From Bacillota bacterium (GTDB lineage: Bacteria; Bacillota_C; Negativicutes; JAEYSJ01): DNA of 7,129 nucleotides. The stretch is from NCBI GenBank assembly GCA_023434855.1, contig JAEYSJ010000256.1, positions 1 through 7,129 of the forward strand, written 5' to 3'. The notes below the pieces were generated by a model. The model ran no database searches. It saw only the letters and a list, made by a program, of their open reading frames with translations, and was not told where the DNA came from. Below, in pieces: positions 1 through 6,595 of the stretch (positions are counted from its first letter, which is position 1; every line of letters begins with the position of its first letter). The translations under genes and the position numbers were made by a program.

Positions 1-384
1 AGTAGATACAGAGCTGCCATAGACCTTTCCGGCATCAAATAGTTTTTCGGACTGGCTGTCGGTTTGCCCCAGCTTACGGCTGAAACAAGAAAATGTCCCC
101 TCATGGCAGGCTGCGCCTGTTTGATCCACTTTAATCAAGAGTGTATCAGCATCACAATCGTAGAAGATATCATGCACTTTTTGGACATGGCCGGAAGTCT
201 CACCTTTTTGCCACAAGCGCTGACGGCTGCGGCTGTAAAACCAGGTCACGCCTGTCTCAACTGTTTTACGCAGCGCTTCTTGATTCATATAGGCCATCAT
301 CAACACCGTGCCGCTTTTTTCATCCTGCACAATGGCCGGAATGAGGCCGTTAGCTTCAAATTTAAGATTATCTAAATTTATCAC
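1..384 (-). CDS. hisI: Phosphoribosyl-AMP cyclohydrolase HisI (N-terminal 128 residues; possibly a HisIE fusion, cut by window edge)
   Basis: HisI opens the purine ring of phosphoribosyl-AMP, giving ProFAR, in the cytoplasm. I translated the reverse strand by hand from a GTG at 384 and found an open frame of 128 codons to the window edge with no stop. Family signatures are MMAYMN (about residues 29-34), [16 protein letters not shown] (43-58), the metal-binding CDADT (69-73) and [10 protein letters not shown] (84-93). The GTG start overlaps the hisF stop as GTGA, and a GGAGGT ribosome site lies six bases upstream, so translation is probably coupled to hisF. A stand-alone HisI is usually about 110-130 residues. 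Here the frame is still open after a linker-like tail ([13 protein letters not shown]), which fits a HisIE fusion with the pyrophosphohydrolase domain beyond the edge. That last point is inference. Identification as HisI is secure. Confidence 0.95.
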   Translation of the reverse strand, partial: MINLDNLKFEANGLIPAIVQDEKSGTVLMMAYMNQEALRKTVETGVTWFYSRSRQRLWQKGETSGHVQKVHDIFYDCDADTLLIKVDQTGAACHEGTFSCFSRKLGQTDSQSEKLFDAGKVYGSSVST

Positions 385-1139
385 AGTCTTACCTCCACAC
401 CCCTGGATTTAAGATGTTCCTTTACCTGACGCACAGTGAACTGCCCGTAATGGAAAACTGATGCAGCCAGCACCGCGTCTGCCTTACCGAAAGCAAGCAC
501 ATCGTAGAAATGCTCCATTTCACCTGCACCGCCTGAGGCAATCACCGGCACATTTACCGCCTCGGAAACAGCACGGGTCAAAGGAATATCGTAGCCGTCC
601 TTGGTACCGTCTTTATCCATGCTTGTCAGGAGAATTTCCCCGGCTCCCAAAAACACTCCCCGTTTGATCCACTCCAGCACATCTATTCCCGTCGGCGTGC
701 GCCCGCCGTTTACATATACTTCCCATTTATCTGTTCCTGTCTGCCTGGCATCAACGGCTAATACGATGCACTGACTGCCAAAACGCTTGGCCCCTTCGCC
801 AATAATATCAGGATTTTTAACAGCGGCTGTATTTAGTGATACCTTATCGGCCCCCGCTTTGAGCATTTTACGAATATCATCAACCGTTCTAATGCCACCA
901 CCTACAGTGAAAGGAATAAACACCTGGGCTGCTGTTGATTCAACCACTTTCACAATGGTGTTGCGTTCCTCATGCGAAGCCGTAATATCTAAGAATACCA
1001 GTTCATCAGCAATTTCCTTATCATAAACAGCTGCCAATTCCACCGGATCACCGGCATCCCGGAGCTGTACAAAATTGGTTCCTTTTACTACCCGCCCGTC
1101 CTTAACATCCAGACAGGGAATTATCCGTTTGGTATGCAT
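381..1139 (-). CDS. hisF: Imidazole glycerol phosphate synthase, cyclase subunit HisF
   Basis: HisF is the (beta/alpha)8-barrel cyclase subunit of IGP synthase. With ammonia supplied by HisH, it converts PRFAR to imidazole glycerol phosphate and AICAR. The 252-residue length is typical. The catalytic aspartates are visible: Asp11 in [15 protein letters not shown] and Asp130 in LAVDAR. The phosphate-binding loops are also present (FTVGGGIRT about 77-85, IASGGAG about 200-206), as is the [12 protein letters not shown] segment (173-184). The ATG start lies one base beyond the hisA stop, with an AGAGGTG ribosome site just inside the hisA end. The 3' end shares four bases with hisI. HisA is a paralogous half-barrel duplication product, but the PCLDV and DKDGT motifs mark this copy as HisF. 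Confidence 0.98.
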   Translation of the reverse strand: MHTKRIIPCLDVKDGRVVKGTNFVQLRDAGDPVELAAVYDKEIADELVFLDITASHEERNTIVKVVESTAAQVFIPFTVGGGIRTVDDIRKMLKAGADKVSLNTAAVKNPDIIGEGAKRFGSQCIVLAVDARQTGTDKWEVYVNGGRTPTGIDVLEWIKRGVFLGAGEILLTSMDKDGTKDGYDIPLTRAVSEAVNVPVIASGGAGEMEHFYDVLAFGKADAVLAASVFHYGQFTVRQVKEHLKSRGVEVRL

Positions 1140-1140
1140 G

Positions 1141-1872
1141 TCACTTCACCTCTTTTGCTGCTGCTATAGCCTGGGGCAAACTGAGACTGCCGGTATAGAT
1201 GGACTTACCAACAATTACCCCTTCAATACCATCCCCTTCAGCAGCCTTTACCGCCAAAATATCCGCCAGACCACTTACCCCGCCGGAAGCGATGACAGGA
1301 ATACCGGCTGCCCGTGCCAAAGCAGCTGTCGCCGGCACGTTAACCCCGGATAAAGTGCCGTCACGGGAAATATCAGTATAAATAATGCGTGCTACTCCGG
1401 CTGACGCCATTTTTTGGGCCAATTCTTCAGCGCTGATGCCGCCGGTCACACCCCAACCGTCAACCGCTACCTGCCCATCTCTGGCATCAATACCAACTAC
1501 AATGCGGTCACCATATTGCTGACAGGCTGCTTTGACAAGTTCAGGCTGGCGCACAGCCACTGAGCCTAAAATAACCCGCTGTACTCCTATTTCCAGAATT
1601 TGAGCGATGTTTTCCAGTGTCCTGATACCACCGCCCAATTGAATTGGTATTTTTATTGCCTGGGCAATAGTCGCCACTATTTCCAGATTGACTGACTTTC
1701 CGGCCAATGCTCCATCCAAATCAACCACATGCAGAAACTGGGCCCCTTCCTGCACCCAACGCAAGGCCATATCCACCGGATTATCGGCAAAAACCGTTTC
1801 CTGGTCAAACCGGCCTTCTGTCAGACGGACGCATTTACCCCCCCGTATATCTATCGCTGGAAAAATAATCAT
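1141..1872 (-). CDS. hisA: ProFAR isomerase HisA
   Basis: HisA carries out the Amadori isomerisation of ProFAR to PRFAR, the substrate of HisHF. The protein is 243 residues, the normal length for this (beta/alpha)8 barrel. Visible signatures are [14 protein letters not shown] (catalytic base Asp8), HVVDLDGA (48-55), QLGGGIRT (78-85), VVGIDARDG (catalytic acid Asp129), YTDISRDGT (165-173) and VIASGGVSG (193-201). The ATG overlaps the hisH stop as ATGA, and a GGGAGG ribosome site sits eight bases upstream, so coupling to hisH is likely. The bifunctional HisA/TrpF (PriA) of actinobacteria is an alternative isomerase, but nothing here points to it. Confidence 0.97.
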   Translation of the reverse strand: MIIFPAIDIRGGKCVRLTEGRFDQETVFADNPVDMALRWVQEGAQFLHVVDLDGALAGKSVNLEIVATIAQAIKIPIQLGGGIRTLENIAQILEIGVQRVILGSVAVRQPELVKAACQQYGDRIVVGIDARDGQVAVDGWGVTGGISAEELAQKMASAGVARIIYTDISRDGTLSGVNVPATAALARAAGIPVIASGGVSGLADILAVKAAEGDGIEGVIVGKSIYTGSLSLPQAIAAAKEVK

Positions 1873-2477
1873 AATTTGATCCTCCCAAAATTTGCCAGTA
1901 TTTCCATTCCCACACTGCTGGATTTCTCGGGATGGAATTGTACTGCCTGTACATTATTGCGCCCCACCGCCGCAGTTACTGCACTTCCATAGTCGGTTAC
2001 CGCTGTTATCAGCGCGACATCATCCGGAACAGCATGATAACTATGGACAAAGTAAACATAGGGCTCAGATGGCAAGCCGGCAAACAACGGGCTGTTACTC
2101 AAAAACTCCAGGCTGTTCCAGCCCATGTGAGGAATTTTCAGTTGAGGAGCAATTATTTTACGCACCATGCCGGGAAAAATCCCCAGACCCCGCACCCCAG
2201 GATCTTCTTCACTCCCGTCAAACAACAACTGCAGCCCCAGGCAGATGCCCAAAAACGGTGTACCTCTATCGATTACCTCATGGATGATATTCACAAGGCC
2301 GTATTGTTCAAGATTATGCATACAATCCCCAAATGCCCCAACCCCTGGAAGGATTACTTTATCAGCTTCGCCGATAACCTCCGGTTGGCTGGTTACAACT
2401 ACCTCAGCGCCCAGCTTGACAAAAGCTTTCTCCACGCTGTAAAGATTGCCCATACCATAGTCGATAATTGCAATCAT
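1869..2477 (-). CDS. hisH: Imidazole glycerol phosphate synthase, glutamine amidotransferase subunit HisH
   Basis: HisH is the class I glutaminase that hydrolyses glutamine and channels ammonia through the HisF barrel. It is 202 residues, the usual length. The catalytic triad is visible: nucleophile Cys79 in the GICLGLQLLF elbow, with His182 and Glu184 in VQFHPEKSS. The N-terminal IIDYGMGNLYSV and LPGVGAFGDCM (43-53, oxyanion-loop region) are characteristic of HisH. The start is fixed by an AGGAGG site at 2487-2492, nine bases before the ATG. HisH is the first gene after the 304-bp element; its ribosome site lies outside the element and is intact. It overlaps hisA by four bases, consistent with stoichiometric production ahead of hisF. 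Confidence 0.98.
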   Translation of the reverse strand: MIAIIDYGMGNLYSVEKAFVKLGAEVVVTSQPEVIGEADKVILPGVGAFGDCMHNLEQYGLVNIIHEVIDRGTPFLGICLGLQLLFDGSEEDPGVRGLGIFPGMVRKIIAPQLKIPHMGWNSLEFLSNSPLFAGLPSEPYVYFVHSYHAVPDDVALITAVTDYGSAVTAAVGRNNVQAVQFHPEKSSSVGMEILANFGRIKL

Positions 2478-2486
2478 GCTGTGTCC

Positions 2487-2492
2487 CCTCCT
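2487..2492 (-). promoter_or_regulatory. Ribosome binding site of hisH
   Basis: The minus strand reads AGGAGG here, nine bases before the hisH ATG, inside a longer AAAAGGAGGGG run. It matters because it lies 13 bases outside the edge of the hisB-hisH element. HisH translation can therefore start independently even though the upstream gene ends over 330 bases away and coupling is impossible. Confidence 0.85.
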
Positions 2493-2504
2493 TTTAACGT
2501 GCTA

Positions 2505-2550
2505 AAGGCTGGTTTAAAATGTTCAGATGCTAGGCGCCTAATATTCAAAG
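2505..2550 (+). repeat. Left terminal inverted repeat of the hisB-hisH element
   Basis: This 46-base arm begins AAGGCTGGTTTAAAA and ends GCCTAATATTCAAAG. It pairs with 2762-2808 in reverse orientation. Four of the first mismatches are transitions, as expected from decay of a once closer match. Confidence 0.75.
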
Positions 2551-2557
2551 GCCGGAG

Positions 2558-2576
2558 GCGTACTGGTTTTGTACGC
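2558..2576. repeat. Small hairpin inside the element (GCGTAC / GTACGC)
   Basis: A perfect six-base stem, GCGTAC at 2558-2563 and GTACGC at 2571-2576, encloses a seven-base loop. The right arm belongs to the word GTACGCACG, which recurs as a direct repeat at 2634-2642. Confidence 0.6.
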
Positions 2577-2590
2577 ACGCTGATCTAAGA

Positions 2591-2608
2591 TACCCGAAGA
2601 GACGGGTA
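2591..2608. repeat. Small hairpin inside the element (TACCCG / CGGGTA)
   Basis: A perfect six-base stem, TACCCG at 2591-2596 and CGGGTA at 2603-2608, encloses a six-base loop. There is no T-tract after it on either strand, so it does not look like an intrinsic terminator. Confidence 0.6.
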
Positions 2609-2656
2609 CTGTTATTAACGTGACATACTTCGAGTACGCACGGCTGAGGACCTGGA

Positions 2657-2670
2657 AGACCGGAAGGTCT
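2657..2670. repeat. GGAA-tetraloop mini-hairpin within a GGAAG-rich run
   Basis: AGACC at 2657-2661 and GGTCT at 2666-2670 pair around a GGAA loop on the plus strand. The surrounding 29 bases contain the word GGAAG four times, starting at 2654, 2662, 2671 and 2678. CTGGAAG occurs twice, 17 bases apart. The stem is short, so its significance alone is modest. Confidence 0.4.
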
Positions 2671-2681
2671 GGAAGCAGGAA

Positions 2682-2754
2682 GAAAGTAAATTACTTTTCG
2701 GGTGTAGTTGCAATAAGTAGCGTATCTAAAATAAACCCGAAAAGTTATACTTTC
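2682..2754. repeat. Long internal stem-loop of the element
   Basis: A perfect 11-base inverted repeat, ACTTTTCGGGT at 2693-2703 and ACCCGAAAAGT at 2735-2745, is extended outward by a seven-base pair GAAAGTA (2682-2688) / TACTTTC (2748-2754). A small asymmetric bulge of four against two bases separates the two stems. The loop is 31 bases. It is the strongest fold inside the element. No run of U follows it in the his mRNA sense, so a terminator is unlikely. Confidence 0.7.
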
Positions 2755-2761
2755 TGAACTG

Positions 2762-2808
2762 CTTTGAATATCAGGCAACAACGCAGATGGGCGTTTTAAA
2801 TCAGCCTT
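2762..2808 (-). repeat. Right terminal inverted repeat of the hisB-hisH element
   Basis: Read on the minus strand, this 47-base arm begins AAGGCTGATTTAAAA and ends GCCTGATATTCAAAG, matching the left arm at its outer and inner ends. The middle (around ATCTGCGTTGTT) diverges. The arm ends one base short of the hisB stop codon. Confidence 0.75.
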
Positions 2809-2809
2809 C

Positions 2810-3394
2810 TTACAGCATTCCTTTGCTGGACATGACCCCCACAATCCGCTCATCCTGGCGGGTAGCTTCATCTAAGGCACGGCCTAATGCTTTAAAAATG
2901 GCTTCAACAATGTGGTGGGCATTTTTGCCGGCCATTAACCGCACATGCAGCGTAAGGCCAGCATGCACAACAAAAGCGCGGAGAAATTCCTCCACAAGTT
3001 GGCTGTCAAATTCCCCAATACGTTCTGCAGGTATTTCTGCCTCAAACGCCAAATAAGGCCTCCCGCTGATATCAAGCGACACCATAACCAACGCTTCATC
3101 CATCGGTACAAAAGCAGTACCGTAACGTTTTATACCGCTCTTGTCACCAAGTGCTTTGGCTAACACCTGTCCCAGTACAATCCCTGTGTCTTCCACCATA
3201 TGGTGGCCGTCTACATATAAATCACCCTTGGCGTTAACCATCAGGTCAAATAAACCATGCTTGGCCCATAGTATCAGCATGTGGTCAAAAAAACCGATAC
3301 CTGTAGCTATCTCTCCCTGCCCTGTTCCGTCAAGGTTTACAGTTATTGCAATGTCAGTTTCAGCAGTATTCCTTGCAACAGTTGCTGCACGCAT
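2810..3394 (-). CDS. hisB: Imidazoleglycerol-phosphate dehydratase HisB (monofunctional)
   Basis: HisB removes water from imidazole glycerol phosphate to give imidazole acetol phosphate, in a Mn-dependent oligomeric enzyme. Starting at the ATG at 3394 the protein is 194 residues, the normal dehydratase-only length. There is no N-terminal HAD phosphatase domain as in E. coli HisB. Metal and substrate motifs are FFDHML (35-40), DGHHMVEDTG (62-71) and AGKNAHHIVEAIFKA (155-169). A GTG nine bases upstream (3403) would add three residues, but its first base falls on the GGAG ribosome site (3403-3406). That site sits eight bases from the ATG, so I chose the ATG. A 68-base gap separates it from hisC, and the 304-bp element begins right after its stop. 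A separate histidinol-phosphate phosphatase must exist elsewhere. Confidence 0.97.
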   Translation of the reverse strand: MRAATVARNTAETDIAITVNLDGTGQGEIATGIGFFDHMLILWAKHGLFDLMVNAKGDLYVDGHHMVEDTGIVLGQVLAKALGDKSGIKRYGTAFVPMDEALVMVSLDISGRPYLAFEAEIPAERIGEFDSQLVEEFLRAFVVHAGLTLHVRLMAGKNAHHIVEAIFKALGRALDEATRQDERIVGVMSSKGML

Positions 3395-3462
3395 ATCAAT
3401 CACTCCATCTTGGTTTTGTTTCTAAACGCTATTCCAGCATTTTTTACAGCCCCTTATTATAT

Positions 3463-4539
3463 TTAAGGCAGCGCGTTTGATAACACGCGTCTAAATCCCT
3501 TAACCGCTTGTAGAAATACATCGTTCTCCACCGGTGTGCCTACCGAAACGCGCATGCACCCTGTTAAACCGGACGCATTGCTAAAATCCCGGACGCCGAT
3601 ACCCCGCTCGGCAAGATAAACATTTAACGCCTGAGCATCATCGGATTTTATCAGCAAGAAGTTTGTCTCAGAAGGATAAACCGTGATTCCCGGTACATCT
3701 GCCAGAAACTCTGCCATTCGCTTACGCTCAGACACCGTCTGTTCGATCCCTGCAGTGAACTCATCCCGCATTTGATATACTACTTCAGCTACCGTCAATG
3801 ATAAAGCATTGACATTATAAGGCATCATTGCCTTGCCCACAGTATTTACCAATTCTGTGCAGGCCAGCATGTAGCCAACCCTGGCAGCCGCCAGCCCGTA
3901 AGCTTTGGAAAAAGTACGGGCCACAATGAGATTGGCATATTTTTTCAGCAATGCTATTGCGGACGGCCCGCCGTAAAATTCATGATAAGCCTCATCCACC
4001 ACCACCGGGCATTTAGCATTTTCAACGATATATTCAATATCCTCCAGCGGCATAATATTACCGGTTGGATTATTGGGATTGCAGATAATAATTAAACTGG
4101 CATTGGTCTGAACGGCCGCCTGCAACATTTTGTCCCGTGACAGGGAATAATCCTTCTCAAGAGTGACCGGTACTCCCTGACTATCGGACTTTTTGGCGTA
4201 AATACCATACATGGAGAAAGAAGGCGTAGGAAAAACAATACTGTGCCCAGGTCCGCCAAATACATAACTTATAGTTTCCAGAATCTGGCTCGAACCATTC
4301 CCAATAAGTACATTATCCATGGTAACAGCATAGCTGCAGGCAATCAGCTCCCGCAGGCTTTTCATACTCATATCCGGGTAACGGTTAAACGGTAGAAAGG
4401 ACAGCCTGCTGATCACCCTTTCATGAACAAGCGGCGGCAGGTTTACCGGACTTTCATTGGCATCAATTTTGACTTCCCACTCCCGCTCATCAATTGAATA
4501 AGGCTTTAATGTTTGTAAACAAGAACGACTATTCCACAT
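3463..4539 (-). CDS. hisC: Histidinol-phosphate aminotransferase HisC
   Basis: HisC transfers an amino group from glutamate to imidazole acetol phosphate, giving histidinol phosphate. It is a PLP-dependent fold-type I class II aminotransferase. The protein is 358 residues, the usual size. Visible features are the substrate/cofactor segment KIDANESP (24-31), NRYPD (52-56), GNGSSQ (80-85, phosphate side of PLP), CNPNNPTGN (153-161), DEAYHEF (182-188) and the Schiff-base lysine Lys212 in RTFSKAYGLAAARVGY. The ATG overlaps the hisD stop as TAATG, with a GAGGGG ribosome site upstream, suggesting coupling. Close relatives such as aromatic or threonine-phosphate aminotransferases share these motifs. 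The operon position makes HisC by far the best reading. Confidence 0.96.
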   Translation of the reverse strand: MWNSRSCLQTLKPYSIDEREWEVKIDANESPVNLPPLVHERVISRLSFLPFNRYPDMSMKSLRELIACSYAVTMDNVLIGNGSSQILETISYVFGGPGHSIVFPTPSFSMYGIYAKKSDSQGVPVTLEKDYSLSRDKMLQAAVQTNASLIIICNPNNPTGNIMPLEDIEYIVENAKCPVVVDEAYHEFYGGPSAIALLKKYANLIVARTFSKAYGLAAARVGYMLACTELVNTVGKAMMPYNVNALSLTVAEVVYQMRDEFTAGIEQTVSERKRMAEFLADVPGITVYPSETNFLLIKSDDAQALNVYLAERGIGVRDFSNASGLTGCMRVSVGTPVENDVFLQAVKGFRRVLSNALP

Positions 4540-5879
4540 TATTTTCCCCTCACTTTCACGGCGTTGGCATGAGCCGCGAGACCTTCCGCCTCAGCCAGGC
4601 AAATAACATCCTGACTGACTGCTGCTAATGCCTCTTTCGTATAGGCAATTATACTGGTCTTTTTCATAAAGGTGTCCACATTCAGTACCGAATAAAACCT
4701 GGCAGTGCCTCCTGTAGGCAGCACATGGTTGGGACCAGCCAGGTAATCGCCCAGCGGCTCGGGAGAATACGGTCCCAAAAACACCGCTCCGGCGTGTCGC
4801 ACATATGGCAGCATTTTAAAAGGTTCGGCAGTTAAAATCTCTAAATGCTCCGGCGCCGACAAATTGGCCAGTTCCATAGCCTCCATTATATCTTCGGCAA
4901 CAATAATCAGACCGTTTTTCTCCAGCGATGCGGCAGCCATATCCCTTCGGGGCAACCCGGCCAATTGCTTAGCCGTTTCTGCGGCTACCTGGGCTGCTAA
5001 CTCTGCGTTGTCGGTAACTACAATGCTGGAAGCCAATACATCGTGTTCTGCCTGGCTTAACATGTCGGCCGCAATATATTGCGGGTCAGCCGAACTATCG
5101 GCCACAATCAGTATTTCACTGGGGCCGGCCAGCATATCGATATCGCAATGGCCATATACCGCTTTTTTCGCCAAAGTGACAAAAATATTCCCAGGACCGG
5201 TAATTTTATCTACCTGGGGTATGGTGGCAGTACCAAATGCCAATGCGGCGATTGCCTGTGCACCGCCAATTTTAAATACTCTGGTCACCCCGGCTTCCCT
5301 GGCGGCTGTCAGTACATAAGGATTAACGCTCCCATCCCGGGCCGGGGGAACTACCATGATAATTTCCTTAACACCGGCTACCGCTGCCGGAACGGCGTTC
5401 ATAATGACCGAAGAAGGGTAAACAGCTGTCCCTCCCGGCACATAAATGCCCACCCGCCCCAGTGGTATGCAGCTTTGCCCTAACATTGATCCATGTTCAC
5501 GGTAAGTCAGCCAGGATTTGGGCATTTGCTCGGCATGAAAGCACCGCACATTGGCAATCGCTCTTTTGATGGATTCTAAGACTACAGCGTCGACCTGTTG
5601 CGCCGCCTCGTCGAACTCGGCCTGACTTACCTCCATGGTCTCGGGAGAAAATTCCGCACCATCGATTACTTTGGTATAGTAAAGCGCAGCCTTGTCACCT
5701 TGTTGCCGCACATCATTGACGATTTTTTCCACCACACCAGCCGCCGTCAGTTCTGCACCAAAAGTTTCCCGTATTCTTGCTTTTGCCCCTTCGCCCAGCA
5801 CTACCTCATCAAAGGACGGTTTTTTTAGCAGTTCGGCTACAGCCTGCCTGGATAAATCTTTTGTAAATACTGTTTTCAC
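4539..5879 (-). CDS. hisD: Histidinol dehydrogenase HisD
   Basis: HisD is the Zn-dependent, NAD-linked four-electron dehydrogenase that oxidises L-histidinol to L-histidine, the last step of the pathway. At 446 residues it is slightly longer than the usual 425-435. Motifs include GRVGIYVPGGTAVYPSSV (141-158), GGAQAIAALAFGT (205-217), KITGPGN (225-231), DMLAGPSEI (248-256) and SQAEHD (275-280). The zinc ligands expected from E. coli HisD are present: Gln276, His279, Asp378 (LGDY) and His437 (EGLAAHANAVKVR). The catalytic Glu344-His345 pair is in SAPEHLEI. The start is GTG, overlapping the hisG stop as GTGA, with a modest GAGG site seven bases upstream, so expression likely depends on ribosomes finishing hisG. 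Confidence 0.98.
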   Translation of the reverse strand: MKTVFTKDLSRQAVAELLKKPSFDEVVLGEGAKARIRETFGAELTAAGVVEKIVNDVRQQGDKAALYYTKVIDGAEFSPETMEVSQAEFDEAAQQVDAVVLESIKRAIANVRCFHAEQMPKSWLTYREHGSMLGQSCIPLGRVGIYVPGGTAVYPSSVIMNAVPAAVAGVKEIIMVVPPARDGSVNPYVLTAAREAGVTRVFKIGGAQAIAALAFGTATIPQVDKITGPGNIFVTLAKKAVYGHCDIDMLAGPSEILIVADSSADPQYIAADMLSQAEHDVLASSIVVTDNAELAAQVAAETAKQLAGLPRRDMAAASLEKNGLIIVAEDIMEAMELANLSAPEHLEILTAEPFKMLPYVRHAGAVFLGPYSPEPLGDYLAGPNHVLPTGGTARFYSVLNVDTFMKKTSIIAYTKEALAAVSQDVICLAEAEGLAAHANAVKVRGK

Positions 5880-6541
5880 TGCGCTGCCTCACTTTCTACC
5901 AATGCTTTTAAATCTTCAACAAGCTGATTTATGCGGTCAAATTTCATCTTAAAGCTGACCCGGTTGGCAATAAACCTGGCCGTAGCCGGATGAATCTGGG
6001 CAATTTCCACCAGATTGTTTTCCTGTAAGGTGCGTCCGGTTTCCACTATATCCACAATAATTTCCGCTAACCCGACCATGGGAGCCAACTCGATGGAACC
6101 ATTCAACTTGATAATCTCCATCTGAATACCCATACTATGGAAAAACCGTTCGGCCACCCGAGGATATTTTGTTGCAACCCGCATGTGGGCATAATCACTA
6201 AGTTTCTCTTGCTGCAAAGCCTGGGGTACAGCCACCATCAACCGGCAAAAGCCAAACTTCAGATCCACCAGTTCATAAACGTCCTTATTTTCTTCTAACA
6301 AAACATCTTTGCCGATAATGCCGATATCTGCCGCACCATACTCCACATAGGTCGGCAGATCCCCGGTTTTGGTAATAATAAACCTGATTTTCTTATCTTC
6401 ATTGGTAATAACCAATTTGCGGGATTTTTCACTTAAGCCTTCGGCTGAATAGCCAAGGGAGGCTAACATATTGGCCGATGGTTCAAATAACTTGCCTTTT
6501 GGTAAGGCTATCGTAAGATAATTCATATCACTGGAAGTCAT
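5876..6541 (-). CDS. hisG: ATP phosphoribosyltransferase catalytic subunit HisG, short form
   Basis: HisG joins ATP and PRPP to form phosphoribosyl-ATP, the committed and feedback-regulated step. The protein is 221 residues, so this is the short form without the C-terminal regulatory domain of the roughly 300-residue HisG. The family is known to need HisZ as partner for activity and histidine inhibition. Motifs are TIALPKGKLFEP (10-21), TKTGDLPTYVEYGAADIGIIGKD (58-79), RVATKYPRVAERFF (121-134) and the PRPP-binding region DIVETGRTLQENNL (164-177). ATG 6541 is supported by a GGAGGG site four bases upstream. An internal ATG at 6526 would give a start nearer many homologues but has no such site. 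It is the first gene of the operon, about 40 bases from the predicted transcription start, and no hisZ lies beside it. Confidence 0.97.
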   Translation of the reverse strand: MTSSDMNYLTIALPKGKLFEPSANMLASLGYSAEGLSEKSRKLVITNEDKKIRFIITKTGDLPTYVEYGAADIGIIGKDVLLEENKDVYELVDLKFGFCRLMVAVPQALQQEKLSDYAHMRVATKYPRVAERFFHSMGIQMEIIKLNGSIELAPMVGLAEIIVDIVETGRTLQENNLVEIAQIHPATARFIANRVSFKMKFDRINQLVEDLKALVESEAAQ

Positions 6542-6545
6542 GAAA

Positions 6546-6551
6546 CCCTCC
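6546..6551 (-). promoter_or_regulatory. Ribosome binding site of hisG
   Basis: The minus strand reads GGAGGG four bases before the ATG at 6541. This decides for that ATG over the in-frame ATG at 6526, which lies about 20 bases from the site. Confidence 0.8.
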
Positions 6552-6577
6552 TACTATCCTTTAGTAATTTAAAGTAT

Positions 6578-6595
6578 TAATATAATGATATATTA
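6578..6595. promoter_or_regulatory. Perfect 7-4-7 palindrome over the his -10 and start region (candidate operator)
   Basis: TAATATA (6578-6584) and TATATTA (6589-6595) form a perfect inverted repeat around ATGA. It covers the whole -10 hexamer and the expected start point, the classic place for a repressor. The region is very AT-rich, so chance or simply a weak-melting start region remains possible. A TrpR-like YerC/HisR repressor has been proposed for some Firmicutes his operons, but I cannot match its motif here. Confidence 0.4.

Larger units (their letters stand above)
2505..2808. mobile_element. MITE-like non-coding element with terminal inverted repeats between hisB and hisH
   Basis: This 304-bp stretch fills nearly all of the 332-bp gap between hisB and hisH. 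Its ends are imperfect inverted repeats: 2505-2550 read forward and 2808-2762 read in reverse complement agree at about 35 of 46 positions with one single-base gap. The longest shared blocks are AAGGCTG, TTTAAAA and ATATTCAAAG. The interior holds at least four further hairpins and repeated short words, and no convincing reading frame on either strand. A compact inverted-repeat element without a gene fits a miniature inverted-repeat transposable element or a large REP-like dispersed repeat. I saw no clear target-site duplication at the ends (flanks GTGCTA and CTTACA), so mobility is inferred. The right end stops one base before the hisB stop codon. An alternative is a structured operon-internal RNA. 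Confidence 0.6.

Noticed and set aside
1932..2588. 218-residue plus-strand open frame opposite hisH
   Set aside because: It is antisense to a certain hisH gene and its composition is that of a shadow frame; no motif is visible.
2682..2754. Intrinsic terminator between hisB and hisH
   Set aside because: The stem is strong, but no T-tract follows on either strand, and the downstream genes have no evident promoter and need read-through.
2498..2815. Target-site duplication around the element
   Set aside because: The bases outside the two ends (GTGCTA on the left, CTTACA on the right) do not form a convincing direct repeat.
2545..2871. 108-residue minus-strand open frame spanning the element and the hisB 3' end
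   Set aside because: It starts inside hisB in another frame, runs through the inverted-repeat element, has no ribosome site and shows no recognisable domain.
3404..3462. Possible tiny leader frames in the hisC-hisB gap (ATG CTG GAA TAG and ATG GAG TGA on the minus strand)
   Set aside because: They encode only three and two residues with no histidine codons and no attenuator hairpin; they are most likely chance.
4864..5319. 151-residue plus-strand open frame opposite hisD
   Set aside because: It is an antisense shadow of the conserved HisD core, rich in Ala/Ser from complementing GC-rich codons.
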